Assembly: GCA_001777515.1 (NCBI GenBank)
Contig: MFEF01000003.1
Location: forward strand, 1-53,422
Origin: Candidatus Doudnabacteria bacterium RIFCSPHIGHO2_01_48_18
GTDB lineage: Bacteria; Patescibacteriota; Doudnabacteria; UBA920; 2-01-FULL-46-14
Direction: 5' to 3'
DNA length: 53,422 nt
The notes under the pieces are model-generated. The model was not told the DNA's origin, did no database searches, and saw nothing but the letters and a program-made list of their open reading frames with translations. Positions 37,822 through 46,304 of this stretch are shown piece after piece. Positions within the stretch are counted from its first letter, which is position 1, and each line of letters starts with the position of its first letter. Position numbers and translations under genes: made by a program.

Positions 37822-38125
37822 AATATATCTTGAGGAGATAAAGGAATTTTGTGGGAAGATTATTGCGTTCACAAAAAATTCCAGCTTTGATGATTTTGCG
37901 GCTGACGAGAAGCTGCAGCTGTCAGTTATAAAATTAATTGAAAATGTAGGCGAAGCTTCAAAACGGTTGGCAGATGATGCGCGGAGTCAGTATCCCAAGG
38001 TAGACTGGAAAAAAGCCATGGCAATGCGCGATCGCTTGGTGCACGATTATATGGACACTGATTTGGCGATTGTTTTTGATGTGGCCAAAAACGAAATACC
38101 GAAGCTATTGAAAGCACTGGGATAG
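37808..38125 (+). CDS. HEPN (HepT-like, DUF86) RNase toxin
   Basis: This 105-residue helical protein carries the RX4H active-site motif as RDRLVHDYMDTD, including the following Tyr that is adenylylated in HepT. The segment LSVIKLIENVGEASKRL is the family's second helix. It would cut RNA unless silenced by the MNT partner. It is followed 2 bases later by tgt, so a tRNA-modifying enzyme is cotranscribed with a possible tRNA-cutting toxin. Confidence 0.9.
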   Translation: MDKDKIYLEEIKEFCGKIIAFTKNSSFDDFAADEKLQLSVIKLIENVGEASKRLADDARSQYPKVDWKKAMAMRDRLVHDYMDTDLAIVFDVAKNEIPKLLKALG

Positions 38126-38127
38126 GA

Positions 38128-39309
38128 ATGGATTTCTTCCAAATCCTCAAAAACGACATCAACTCAAAGGCCCGGCTTGGGATAATCAATACTGCTCACG
38201 GCCCGGTAAAAACTCCGGCATTTTTGCCGATTGGCACGAGGGGCAGCGTCAAAGCCGTAACCTCGGAGGAGCTGCGGTTTTGGGGCGCGGAAATGATTTT
38301 GGCTAACACCTATCATCTGTGGATGCGGCCGGGAGACGCGCTGATTAACAAGGCCGGCGGCCTGCATAAATTCATGGGCTGGGACGGCCCGATTTTTACT
38401 GATTCCGGTGGGTACCAGGTGTATTCGCTTGGAGAAAAAATTACCGAAAGCACTAGCGAGCGCAAACCAACCCTCAAAAAGATTACTGAAAAAGGCGTGG
38501 AGTTTAGAAATGAGCTTGATGGTGCGCTTCATGTCCTCAGCCCTGAGGAATCGATTCAGATCCAATCCAACCTGGGATCTGATATCGCGGTCGTGCTTGA
38601 TGATGTACCAGGCCTGCCTGCTACCAAGACGCGACTCGAGAGCTCGCTCGAGCTGACGTTGAAATGGGCGGAAAGAGCAAAAAAACAGTTTGAAAAGATT
38701 ACGCCTGAAAGCGTCAATCCCGGTCAAAAACTTTTTGGCGTAGTACAGGGCGGCGACCGCGAATATCTGCGAAAAAAATCCGTCCGGGCCTTGCAAAAAA
38801 TCGGTTTTGATGGCTATGGTATCGGAGGGCTGGCGATTGGTGCGGTGGCAGACGACCCGGAGATCATGTACCGTGTGATCGATTTTACTGTTCCTTATCT
38901 GGAGGATGATAAACCTCGGCATTTGCTGGGCGTCGGCTACCCGGAACAAATCATCAAATCTATCGCCCTTGGCATGGATACGTTTGACTGCGTGATCCCG
39001 ACCCGGAATGCCAGGCACGGCGAGCTGTTTATCAATCAAAAAAACGGCAATGGTGCCGGTTACGCTGCTCTGAAAATTTTAAACAAACAATATGCCGAGG
39101 ATTTCACGCCGATTGACAACACCTGTTCCTGCTACGGCTGCCGCCATCATAACCGCGCTTATCTGCGTCATCTGTTTATGAGCGGCGAACCACTTGGCAT
39201 TCGCCTCGCGACTATGCACAACCTAAGATTTTATTTGGATTTTATGGAAAAGGTCCGAAGATCAATAGAGTTTGAAAGCTTTTCCGAGTTGCTCGCGCTT
39301 TATCAGTAA
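38128..39309 (+). CDS. tgt: tRNA-guanine transglycosylase
   Basis: Tgt exchanges guanine at position 34 of GUN-anticodon tRNAs for a queuosine precursor. The 393-residue TIM-barrel enzyme has TDSGG with the general Asp92, the nucleophile Asp287 in FDCVIPTRNARHG, and a zinc site of Cys333, Cys335, Cys338 and His364. All key residues are present. No other queuosine gene is in the window, so the base is probably salvaged or made elsewhere. It is the third gene of the MNT-HEPN-tgt unit. Confidence 0.96.
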   Translation: MDFFQILKNDINSKARLGIINTAHGPVKTPAFLPIGTRGSVKAVTSEELRFWGAEMILANTYHLWMRPGDALINKAGGLHKFMGWDGPIFTDSGGYQVYSLGEKITESTSERKPTLKKITEKGVEFRNELDGALHVLSPEESIQIQSNLGSDIAVVLDDVPGLPATKTRLESSLELTLKWAERAKKQFEKITPESVNPGQKLFGVVQGGDREYLRKKSVRALQKIGFDGYGIGGLAIGAVADDPEIMYRVIDFTVPYLEDDKPRHLLGVGYPEQIIKSIALGMDTFDCVIPTRNARHGELFINQKNGNGAGYAALKILNKQYAEDFTPIDNTCSCYGCRHHNRAYLRHLFMSGEPLGIRLATMHNLRFYLDFMEKVRRSIEFESFSELLALYQ

Positions 39310-39337
39310 TTAACCCCCTCCAGCTTAACGGTTACAA

Positions 39338-39718
39338 CTAGGTTGGCAAATAAACGGAAATTTTCTCGAGTATTTCCTGGGGCTGATGATAAGTTTTGAC
39401 CAGATAATCCTCTGCGCCCAGCAGTAGTGCGAGTTTTTTGTCATCATCCACATGCTTGCTGCCAAGGTTTGTCAAAACTATGACGGGAATATTTTTTGTG
39501 TCTTGATCCTTTTTGAAAGCCTTGAGCAGCTCAAAACCATTCATGCTGGGCAGTAGAATATCCAGCAATATTAGATCGGGCTTTTTCTTGGCGAGCTCCT
39601 GGCCTTCTTTGCCGTCATGCGCGATTTCGACATCAAATTTCGCGGACAAAACCTCGTCATACAGTTCAGCTAAATCCTGATCGTCTTCTATTAGCAATAT
39701 TTTTTTTCTTTTTGTCAT
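39338..39718 (-). CDS. Single-domain response regulator
   Basis: The 126-residue CheY-like receiver has IEDDQDL (acidic pocket), LILLDILLPSMNGF with the phospho-acceptor Asp near residue 54, VLTNLG (Thr) and YLVKTY (Lys). It has no output domain, so it would act by protein contact or as a phosphorelay step. It follows the histidine kinase gene by 13 bases and is its likely partner. Confidence 0.93.
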   Translation of the reverse strand: MTKRKKILLIEDDQDLAELYDEVLSAKFDVEIAHDGKEGQELAKKKPDLILLDILLPSMNGFELLKAFKKDQDTKNIPVIVLTNLGSKHVDDDKKLALLLGAEDYLVKTYHQPQEILEKISVYLPT

Positions 39719-39731
39719 TTCTTTGGGATCC

Positions 39732-40949
39732 TTAGATTAAAGGTAACTGTTTAGATTCTTCCAGCAATTGTAAGGTGAAACAAAATCGGCTGCCAATCCC
39801 CAACTCAGAATCTACCCAGATGCGGCCTTTTTGCATTTCCACCAACTGCTTGACAATATAAAGTCCCAGGCCAGTGCCTCCAGCTTTTATGGAGAGCGCA
39901 TTGGGAACGCGGAAAAATTTTTCAAAGATGCTTTGATGATAGTCTTTGGCAATGCCCACGCCATTGTCTTGCACGCAAATAGTTGCTATCGGGCCGCTTT
40001 CCGTTATTGATTTTTTACAGCTTATTTTTATTACAGCGCCTGATTCAGTGTATTTGAGAGCGTTTCCCACGAGATTCGAAATGATCTTTTTCGTGTGATC
40101 TGGGTTGCCGCTTAACAGATAATCCTCGTGCATTTCCACAAACAGAGTTTTGTTGTCGTTCTTTGCTTTGATCCGCCATTCGTTCACGACTTCGTCAATG
40201 ATGGGGCTGATTTCAAAGGGCAAAAATTCCATTTTCGGCCGGTGTTCTAGCTTAATAACACTCAGTAAATCCTCTACCACATCGTGTAATTTTTTCGCCG
40301 CTCTGACGAGTTTTTCGACATATGTCTGCTCTTTGCCCAAAACTCCGTGATGCTCTTTTTCAAGCAGCGTCAGATATCCCTGCAGTGCCGTTAGCGGCGT
40401 CCGCAGCTCGTGAGCAGCCGACGAAATGAAATCCTCTTTTGTTTTTTCCAGCTGTTTTCGCTCCGTAATATCCTCTACAGTGCCTTCATAACAAATAATA
40501 TCCCCGTCCTCGTCTTTTACAGCCCGCGCGTTTTCGCGAATGTAGATTATCGAGCCGTTTTTGCGCCGCCACGCAGCTTCTGAAGCTTTTACCTCGCCTT
40601 GCATCTCTACCAGCTCTTTGAAGCGTGAACGCGGGGATTGTGGATCAAACCCTTCGGCCTCAAGGTTTCTGGTGCGCAGCTCTTCCAAGGAATCGTAACC
40701 GAGCATTTTGATCAACTGCGGATTGCAAAGCAAAATGCGGCCATCAGGCGTCGTACGGTAAATACCCATCGGACTGTTCTCAAAAAAGTATTTATACCGT
40801 TCTTCACTCTGTCTTAAGGCGGACGCGATGGCTTTGGCATGGTCGTGCTCGCTTTCCATCTGTACAACCCGATTCTGCAGGGACTCAATTTTCTGCCTCG
40901 CAATTGCCAGTTCCTCGTCTAAATCATGTTTTAATGCGATTTTTTCCAT
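39732..40949 (-). CDS. PAS-domain sensor histidine kinase
   Basis: This 405-residue kinase has an N-terminal coiled coil (1-50), a PAS domain with PAC extension (about 50-180, FENSPMGIYRTTPDG), a HisKA dimerisation domain with SSAAHELRTPLTAL, and a HATPase domain with N box (NLVGNALKY), G1 (DNGVGIAKD) and G2 (GGTGLGLYIV). There are no membrane segments, so it senses a cytoplasmic cue. Start 40949 (MEKIALKHD) is used because the upstream frame looks non-coding. It is paired with the receiver downstream and divergent from the CdaR-like gene. Confidence 0.93.
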   Translation of the reverse strand: MEKIALKHDLDEELAIARQKIESLQNRVVQMESEHDHAKAIASALRQSEERYKYFFENSPMGIYRTTPDGRILLCNPQLIKMLGYDSLEELRTRNLEAEGFDPQSPRSRFKELVEMQGEVKASEAAWRRKNGSIIYIRENARAVKDEDGDIICYEGTVEDITERKQLEKTKEDFISSAAHELRTPLTALQGYLTLLEKEHHGVLGKEQTYVEKLVRAAKKLHDVVEDLLSVIKLEHRPKMEFLPFEISPIIDEVVNEWRIKAKNDNKTLFVEMHEDYLLSGNPDHTKKIISNLVGNALKYTESGAVIKISCKKSITESGPIATICVQDNGVGIAKDYHQSIFEKFFRVPNALSIKAGGTGLGLYIVKQLVEMQKGRIWVDSELGIGSRFCFTLQLLEESKQLPLI

Positions 40950-41007
40950 ATGGCAAGTTTTATTATCCCATTTCCGATTTCGCTTCGCAAATCGAGTAAA
41001 CAGAAAA

Positions 41008-41099
41008 AATTGTACAAAATGCACAAAAGACCATATTATAAACTTGTATTTTTTGGGTTAAATTAGGGATTTTTGAATAATTGGATATTCTGTACAATT
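41008..41099. promoter_or_regulatory. Divergent promoter region with TGTACAATT inverted repeat
   Basis: AATTGTACA (41008-41016) and TGTACAATT (41091-41099) are exact inverted copies flanking the region between the kinase and CdaR-like genes. TATAAT on the minus strand (41041-41036 approx.) could drive the kinase, and TACAAT within the right copy could drive the regulator. A shared regulator is possible. Confidence 0.4.
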
Positions 41100-41134
41100 T
41101 ATCTAGCATTACTTAACTACGAGGGAGTTATAAA

Positions 41135-42385
41135 GTGAACTTTATTGAACTGGCTTCATCCGCGATCATTGACAAGCTAAAAAGCGTATTGGATCAGGAT
41201 GTGGCAATAACAGATCTCACAGGCACTGTTGTTGCCGACAGTGAAATCAAAAATTTTGGGAAACACCTGCCTACTACAGCCCTGGTTTTGAAAAACAACA
41301 AAACTATGCCCCTGCCAAAAGGCGAACTGGAGGCTGAAGTCACAGCCTGGGCAACTCCTCTCATATATGACAACCAGGTCGTCGGCAGCCTCATCCTCAA
41401 AGACAATGGGCGGGTAACTGAAGAGCAGATCAACCTCGCCAAATCCCTTGCTGAGCTTCTTATCCACCAGGTCATGGTGCTGCGCATGCTTCCGACCACG
41501 TCGCAAGTGCTCGACAAATTTTTCTATGATTTGTTCGAGGGGCAGGAAAATGATAAAACCAAGCCCTTGGAACAGAGCCGTTTTCTTGACATTCACTACT
41601 ACAAGGTCGGCTTGGATCGAGATCGAATTGTGGTCCTAATAAACATTCCCGGATTTTGGCAAAAACTCTTGGGCCAAAATATCGTGCCGCAGGAAACAGA
41701 GCAAGCCAAGGTTGAACATTACAAGCAAACCATTCAGCAGATCTTCAAGCCGTATGGCGCGTCGCTCGAAGATATCTTAGTGACTTATTTCAGCGGTGAT
41801 AATTTCATCGTGCTCATCGCGGCTCCGCCCGAGAGTGGCCAAAAAACTCACGAGCAGGTCCTCAATAACGCTGATACCATTCCGGGACTGATAAAGAATT
41901 CACTCGGGGAAACAGCGCTTTTGGCTGTCCCCAATTTTCACGCGGGACTGGACGGGCTCCTCAAAGCCTACAATCAGGCGAAAATCACCTTGTCGCTTGG
42001 GAAAAAACTTTATCCCGTCAATCATGTTTTTTTCTATCGCGAGGTGATATTGGCGAAAATGATCAACCAGATTCCCGCGGCAGAGCAGCAATATTTTATT
42101 AACTATTACTTAAAGAGTCTGCTTAAAAAACCGCCCCTGCTAAAAACCCTGTCCGCCTATTTCTCGGCTGACCTCGATCTTAAAGCGACGGCGCAAAAGC
42201 TCAATATACACAAGAACACGTTGTATTACCGGTTTGACAAAATTGAGAAGCTAATCGGACTCGACCCGCGCTCATTTCATAATGCTATCAAGATTGTCCT
42301 AGCGCTTCTCATGTATCAAATCAGTGCTGACGTGGAGTCAAAAAACACAAATTCTCAGGTTCCGGTTAACCAATTGTTTGGATAA
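41135..42385 (+). CDS. CdaR/PucR-type transcriptional regulator
   Basis: The 416-residue protein ends in the PucR-type helix-turn-helix, AYFSADLDLKATAQKLNIHK followed by NTLYYRFDKIEKLIG. The N-terminus (1-120) resembles the CdaR sugar-diacid-recognition domain (IIDKLKSVLDQDVAITDLTG), and the middle is the GGDEF-like linker seen in this family. It probably binds a small acid and controls a promoter, perhaps its own. GTG start with GAGGGAG 7 bases upstream. Target genes are not apparent. Confidence 0.85.
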   Translation: MNFIELASSAIIDKLKSVLDQDVAITDLTGTVVADSEIKNFGKHLPTTALVLKNNKTMPLPKGELEAEVTAWATPLIYDNQVVGSLILKDNGRVTEEQINLAKSLAELLIHQVMVLRMLPTTSQVLDKFFYDLFEGQENDKTKPLEQSRFLDIHYYKVGLDRDRIVVLINIPGFWQKLLGQNIVPQETEQAKVEHYKQTIQQIFKPYGASLEDILVTYFSGDNFIVLIAAPPESGQKTHEQVLNNADTIPGLIKNSLGETALLAVPNFHAGLDGLLKAYNQAKITLSLGKKLYPVNHVFFYREVILAKMINQIPAAEQQYFINYYLKSLLKKPPLLKTLSAYFSADLDLKATAQKLNIHKNTLYYRFDKIEKLIGLDPRSFHNAIKIVLALLMYQISADVESKNTNSQVPVNQLFG

Positions 42386-42438
42386 ACCGCACAATGACTC
42401 GAAAAGCACCAGCAGGCACTATGGATAAGCGCGATTGA

Positions 42439-42561
42439 AGCGCGTCATATTCCGATCCTGAATTATTACAGGCTTTAACAGAAATATATAGACTTGGGCC
42501 GCTTGAGGAAATGCCAATCAAAATGCGTTATCCTCCGGTCCCCACCAATATGCTTGGGTAA
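42439..42561 (+). pseudogene. Possible C-terminal coding remnant
   Basis: A 40-codon frame without start codon ends in LGPLEEMPIKMRYPPVPTNM-LG and TAA. It looks protein-like but matches no family I recognise. The surrounding 42386-42623 has no other feature. It may instead be untranslated RNA. Confidence 0.25.
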
Positions 42562-42623
42562 TTCGGGCGGAAAATTAAAAAGCTATACAAACGAGGTTAG
42601 GCGTTTATATAGCTTCAGGGTAG

Positions 42624-42669
42624 AACCCCGTTGTCACTAAATAATTTTCGTGGCAGTGGGGTTTTTTTA
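42624..42669 (+). terminator. Terminator downstream of the CdaR-like gene
   Basis: AACCCCGTTGTCAC pairs imperfectly with GTGGCAGTGGGGTT across a 12-base loop, then seven T. It ends plus-strand transcription just before the convergent pnp gene. Confidence 0.8.
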
Positions 42670-42679
42670 TTGGCTGTTT

Positions 42680-44875
42680 TTACCGCTGTACGAAGCGGTC
42701 TAGATTTGGCTTGCCACCAGGCCGTCCGCCGCTGCGAGGCGGTCTTTGTCCGCGATCGCTGCCTTGGGAAGGATTGTATCCTGGCAGCAAAGCTTTGCGA
42801 GACAGGTTGATACGCCCCATTTCATCAACATTGATGACTTTGACTCGAACCGTGTCGCCAATATTTACCACATCGGTAACCTTTTCCACGCGGTGATTCT
42901 CCAACTCGGAAATATGGATCATGCCGTCCTGTCCTGGCAGAATCTGCACGAAAGCCCCAAAATCCAAAATTTTTACAACCTTGCCTTCAAACTCTTCGCC
43001 TACCGCGACCTCGCGCACTAGATTTTTGATCCAATCAACCGCTTTCTTTGAGCCCTCCTCATTGTTTGAGGTCACCATTACAAGACCGTCATCCTCAATG
43101 TCAATCTTCACGCCGGTCTCGGCAATGATTGTGTTTATGACTTTGCCGCCCGGACCAATAACTTCGCGGATTTTTTCCGGATTGATATAAAAAGAAGTTA
43201 TTCGTGGCGCGAAGGGAGACATTTCCTTGCGCGGCTCTGGGATGGCCGAGAGCATCTTCTCTAGGATAAACAGCCGGCCGGCTTTCGCTTGCTCGAGAGC
43301 GGCGCTCAGGATCTCGACAGTGAGGCCTTTGACCTTGATATCAAGCTGCAACGCGGTAATGCCATCTTTGGTGCCGGCAACCTTGAAATCCATGTGTCCG
43401 TTGCCATCCTCAATGCCTTGAATATCTGATAAAATCTTGAAATTGCCGGTTTTAGTATCAAGCACCAAACCCATCGCGATTCCTGACACAGGCGCTTTAA
43501 TCGGCACGCCTGCGTCCATGAGCGCTAATGTGCTGCCGCAGGTTGACCCCATCGAGGTCGAGCCATTACTCGATAGCACTTCAGACACGAGGCGAACCGT
43601 ATAAGGAAAATCTTCTTTTTTGGGGATCATTGGCTCGAGCGCGCGTTCAGCCAGCGCGCCATGGCCGATTTCGCGGCGGCCCGGAGATCTCAAAGGCTGA
43701 ACCTCGCCGACAGAATAGCCGGGGAAATTATAGTGATGCATATAGCGCTTGTGGCGCTCATCGATCGTATCCAGATCCTCGAGCAGCTGCACGTCATCGG
43801 GCCCGCCCAGCGTCGCTGTGGTCAGCACCTGGGTTTCGCCTCGTTTAAAAAGACCCGTCCCGTGAACGCGCGGCAGTACTGAAACCTCGCAGCTGATGGG
43901 CCTTATTTCATCCAGCACTCGGCCATCAACCCGTTTTGAATCCTTTAATATAGCGCCCTGTAGCAATTCTTTGACTTTTTTATCATAGATGTACCCAACT
44001 TCTTTTTTGAGTGCCGCGTCATCCCCAGCCAGCTCAGTCACTGCCTTGTCACGAAGATCATTCATCGCCTTTTCGCGATCCGTTTTTTCCGGCTTGAAGA
44101 GAGCCGCGGCGAGATCGTCCTTGTAGGCAGAAAATTTTTCCACTAGCTCAGCTTGCGGCGCGAAAGTTTTTATTTCTACCTTGGCATTACCAACATCACT
44201 GGCAAGTTTTTTTATAAGCCCGACAATATTTTTAATCTCGCCTTGCGCGAAAGCGATTGCTTCCAGTATTTCTGCTTCCGGCACTTCTTTTGCGCCTGCT
44301 TCAACCATGATGATATGATTCTCTGTGCCTGAAACTATCAGATCCAGCGTGCTGCCGTTTTCTTGCTCCGCATAGGAGGGATTGAGCACGAGTTTCCCAT
44401 CAATCTTCCCGACCCGCACGCCAGCGATCGGACTATCCCAGGGAATATCAGAAACCTCGATCGCGGCAGAGGCAGCGTTGAGCCCGAGCACGTCAGGATC
44501 GTTTATACCGTCAACAGAAAGAACCGTGACCACGACTTGAATATCGTTGCGTATATTATCGTTGAACATTGGACGAATACTGCGGTCAATCACGCGGCCG
44601 CGCAAAATCGCGTCATCAGAAGGACGGCCTTCGCGTTTGACCCAGCGCGAACCCTTGATCTTTCCCGCAGCATAGAGCTTTTCCTCATAATCAACCATGA
44701 GCGGCAGATAATCTATTCCATCCCGTTGGCGTCCAAGGACGATGGTCCCCATGACCATGGTGTCTCCCGCTCTTACTACCACGGAACCGTTTGCTTGCAT
44801 GGCAAATTTACCCGTTGACAGATTCCAGGTCTTTGTCCCAATTTGGGCCTCAGCTGAATATTCTTTTTTTGGCAT
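42680..44875 (-). CDS. pnp: Polyribonucleotide nucleotidyltransferase
   Basis: PNPase is the trimeric 3'-5' phosphorolytic exoribonuclease of RNA turnover. The 731-residue protein has two RNase PH domains (1-215; about 300-530, with GRREIGHGALAERAL and SNGSTSMGSTCGS), the linking helical domain, a KH domain (IREVIGPGGKVI) and an S1 domain (VKILDFGAFVQILPG), then a basic Gly/Arg tail. Start 44875 (MPKKEYS) follows family length. The 118-base gap from rpsO contains GGAAC/GTTCC stems that can pair alternatively, a likely site for the usual pnp autocontrol. Confidence 0.96.
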   Translation of the reverse strand: MPKKEYSAEAQIGTKTWNLSTGKFAMQANGSVVVRAGDTMVMGTIVLGRQRDGIDYLPLMVDYEEKLYAAGKIKGSRWVKREGRPSDDAILRGRVIDRSIRPMFNDNIRNDIQVVVTVLSVDGINDPDVLGLNAASAAIEVSDIPWDSPIAGVRVGKIDGKLVLNPSYAEQENGSTLDLIVSGTENHIIMVEAGAKEVPEAEILEAIAFAQGEIKNIVGLIKKLASDVGNAKVEIKTFAPQAELVEKFSAYKDDLAAALFKPEKTDREKAMNDLRDKAVTELAGDDAALKKEVGYIYDKKVKELLQGAILKDSKRVDGRVLDEIRPISCEVSVLPRVHGTGLFKRGETQVLTTATLGGPDDVQLLEDLDTIDERHKRYMHHYNFPGYSVGEVQPLRSPGRREIGHGALAERALEPMIPKKEDFPYTVRLVSEVLSSNGSTSMGSTCGSTLALMDAGVPIKAPVSGIAMGLVLDTKTGNFKILSDIQGIEDGNGHMDFKVAGTKDGITALQLDIKVKGLTVEILSAALEQAKAGRLFILEKMLSAIPEPRKEMSPFAPRITSFYINPEKIREVIGPGGKVINTIIAETGVKIDIEDDGLVMVTSNNEEGSKKAVDWIKNLVREVAVGEEFEGKVVKILDFGAFVQILPGQDGMIHISELENHRVEKVTDVVNIGDTVRVKVINVDEMGRINLSRKALLPGYNPSQGSDRGQRPPRSGGRPGGKPNLDRFVQR

Positions 44876-44993
44876 TACATATTTGTTCCGGTTCTGGAAC
44901 AACGTTCCTGAGAGGTATCTGGAGCCTTGGAGCTGCAAATATTTCTCAACAAGCGTTCTTCCAACCGAGACCGTTAATTGTTAATTGTTCAGC

Positions 44994-45260
44994 TTATTTC
45001 TTCAGCTTAAGCTTTTCAACAATCTTCTCGTGGCGCTTCTCGTCCTCTTCCTTCAAATATCGAAGCAAACGGCGGCGGTTTCCTACCATTTTCAAAAGCC
45101 CGCGGCGGGAGTGGTTGTCCTTTTTATGCTTGGTCAAATGCTCGGCTACCTGCTCAATTTCCCGCGACAAAATCGCGATTTGCACCTCTGGACTGCCGGT
45201 ATCGCCCTTGTGCGTCTGAAATTTCTTGATGATATTCTCTTTTTCCTTAGTTGTAAGCAT
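44994..45260 (-). CDS. rpsO: 30S ribosomal protein S15
   Basis: S15 binds the central domain of 16S rRNA early in assembly. The 88-residue protein shows [32 protein letters not shown] and [12 protein letters not shown], all hallmark segments. It precedes pnp in the conserved rpsO-pnp order. The 106 bases upstream to 45366 hold the terminator of the previous gene and little else. Confidence 0.97.
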   Translation of the reverse strand: MLTTKEKENIIKKFQTHKGDTGSPEVQIAILSREIEQVAEHLTKHKKDNHSRRGLLKMVGNRRRLLRYLKEEDEKRHEKIVEKLKLKK

Positions 45261-45310
45261 GCAAAAATACTACCATAGCCGTAAACATATGGCAAGCCCC
45301 TGTAGGGTTA

Positions 45311-45348
45311 TAAATAAAATCGGCCGCAAGTAAGCCTTACGACCGATT
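45311..45348 (-). terminator. Terminator of the anchored zincin gene
   Basis: A 13-bp stem (45318-45330 with 45336-45348, one mismatch pair) is followed on the minus strand by TTATTTATAA. It lies 19 bases past the zincin gene. Confidence 0.75.
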
Positions 45349-45366
45349 GTTTTAGTGAAGGTTAAC

Positions 45367-46185
45367 TTAACTTGGCACTTTTCCCGAGTCGTTTAAATAT
45401 TTCAAGAACTGTGGACACTGGGGGTCGTCCTGGCAGCGTAGCAGGATATTGTCGATTTCGATAAAATCCGATTCCAGCGGCTGGCCGCTCGCCCGCAATT
45501 GCCTCACGGCCTTGATGTTGACCTCAAACCACGCTCTCGCCTCTTCCTGGGATATTTCTTCAGTCGTGCGCTTCTGGTTATAGAACTCTGCTGTATGCTC
45601 CAAATGCACTGCTTCGTGAACCAGCATCAGCGCGAAAGTATTTTTCACCTGTTGGTTAAACCCCGTCGCAACATTTTGCTGGACCCGCAAGATGATGAAC
45701 AGCCTCGATATCGAGAGATTAACAAAAGGCATAAACGGCGGCTGTGCATCATTGTTCCTTGAGGTGTAGCCTGACGTCATCATGGTTGCTTCCTTAGGTC
45801 TGCCGTCCGAAGTGGTGAAGAGTCCGGCATAAGGGTTGAACCCCAAGCGACCAGCCTGGGTTTCCGTATAAACCCAGCTGATCTTTTCTGCCATGAACGG
45901 CGTCATATAAGAATTCTTCGGGTTTGATGGATTTACGTCGGCCAGCAGGTCATTGACTAGCCTCACCGCCTCCGATTGAGGGATGGTGAGTCGAACATTG
46001 CCTTGTGCGTCTGTGATGACGATAACCATTTCGGCCTCCTGGTCAGGGGCAATAGACGGCGTAACTTGCGGCTCCACAGGCCTTTTTTTTGATGGCATTA
46101 TTGCGAACGTGAGAATAGCGCCCACAGCAATAAGGCATATGCATAAAATGCGCCGAGGTTTTGTTCGGGCGTTTTTCCTCTTCAC
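45367..46185 (-). CDS. Membrane-anchored zincin-like protein of unknown family
   Basis: The 272-residue protein has a basic N-terminus and one hydrophobic segment (about 13-30), then an exported domain. LMLVHEAVHLEHTAE contains HExxH, the zinc-peptidase motif, with a downstream EEARAWFE that could give the third ligand. No standard family is recognised. Two Cys pairs near the C-terminus may form disulfides. GTG start with AGGAGG upstream, and a consensus promoter 30-58 bases upstream, so it is well expressed. It may process surface proteins such as the large neighbour encoded just upstream. Confidence 0.75.
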   Translation of the reverse strand: MKRKNARTKPRRILCICLIAVGAILTFAIMPSKKRPVEPQVTPSIAPDQEAEMVIVITDAQGNVRLTIPQSEAVRLVNDLLADVNPSNPKNSYMTPFMAEKISWVYTETQAGRLGFNPYAGLFTTSDGRPKEATMMTSGYTSRNNDAQPPFMPFVNLSISRLFIILRVQQNVATGFNQQVKNTFALMLVHEAVHLEHTAEFYNQKRTTEEISQEEARAWFEVNIKAVRQLRASGQPLESDFIEIDNILLRCQDDPQCPQFLKYLNDSGKVPS

Positions 46186-46214
46186 TTTGGTTCCTCCTAT
46201 GTATTGGGAATGGA

Positions 46215-46243
46215 ATTGTATAAAATTTTGCTTGCTTTGTCAA
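46215..46243 (-). promoter_or_regulatory. Sigma70 promoter for the zincin gene
   Basis: On the minus strand TTGACA (46243-46238), a 17-base spacer, and TACAAT (46220-46215). This is near consensus. Confidence 0.85.
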
Positions 46244-46254
46244 TCATTTGCAAT

Positions 46255-46288
46255 AAAAAATCCGCGTTGCAAACAACGCGGATTTTTT
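46255..46288. terminator. Bidirectional terminator of the surface-protein gene
   Basis: A perfect 15-bp stem (AAAAAATCCGCGTTG/CAACGCGGATTTTTT) with a 4-base loop gives T runs on both strands. It lies 17 bases past the surface-protein stop. Confidence 0.9.
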
Positions 46289-46304
46289 CAACGACTTTTG
46301 CTTG

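Noticed and set aside
42450-42623. Structured non-coding RNA (SRP, 6S, RNase P or tmRNA) downstream of the CdaR-like gene
   Set aside because: None of the conserved core sequences of these RNAs is present; only a terminator and a short open frame were seen.
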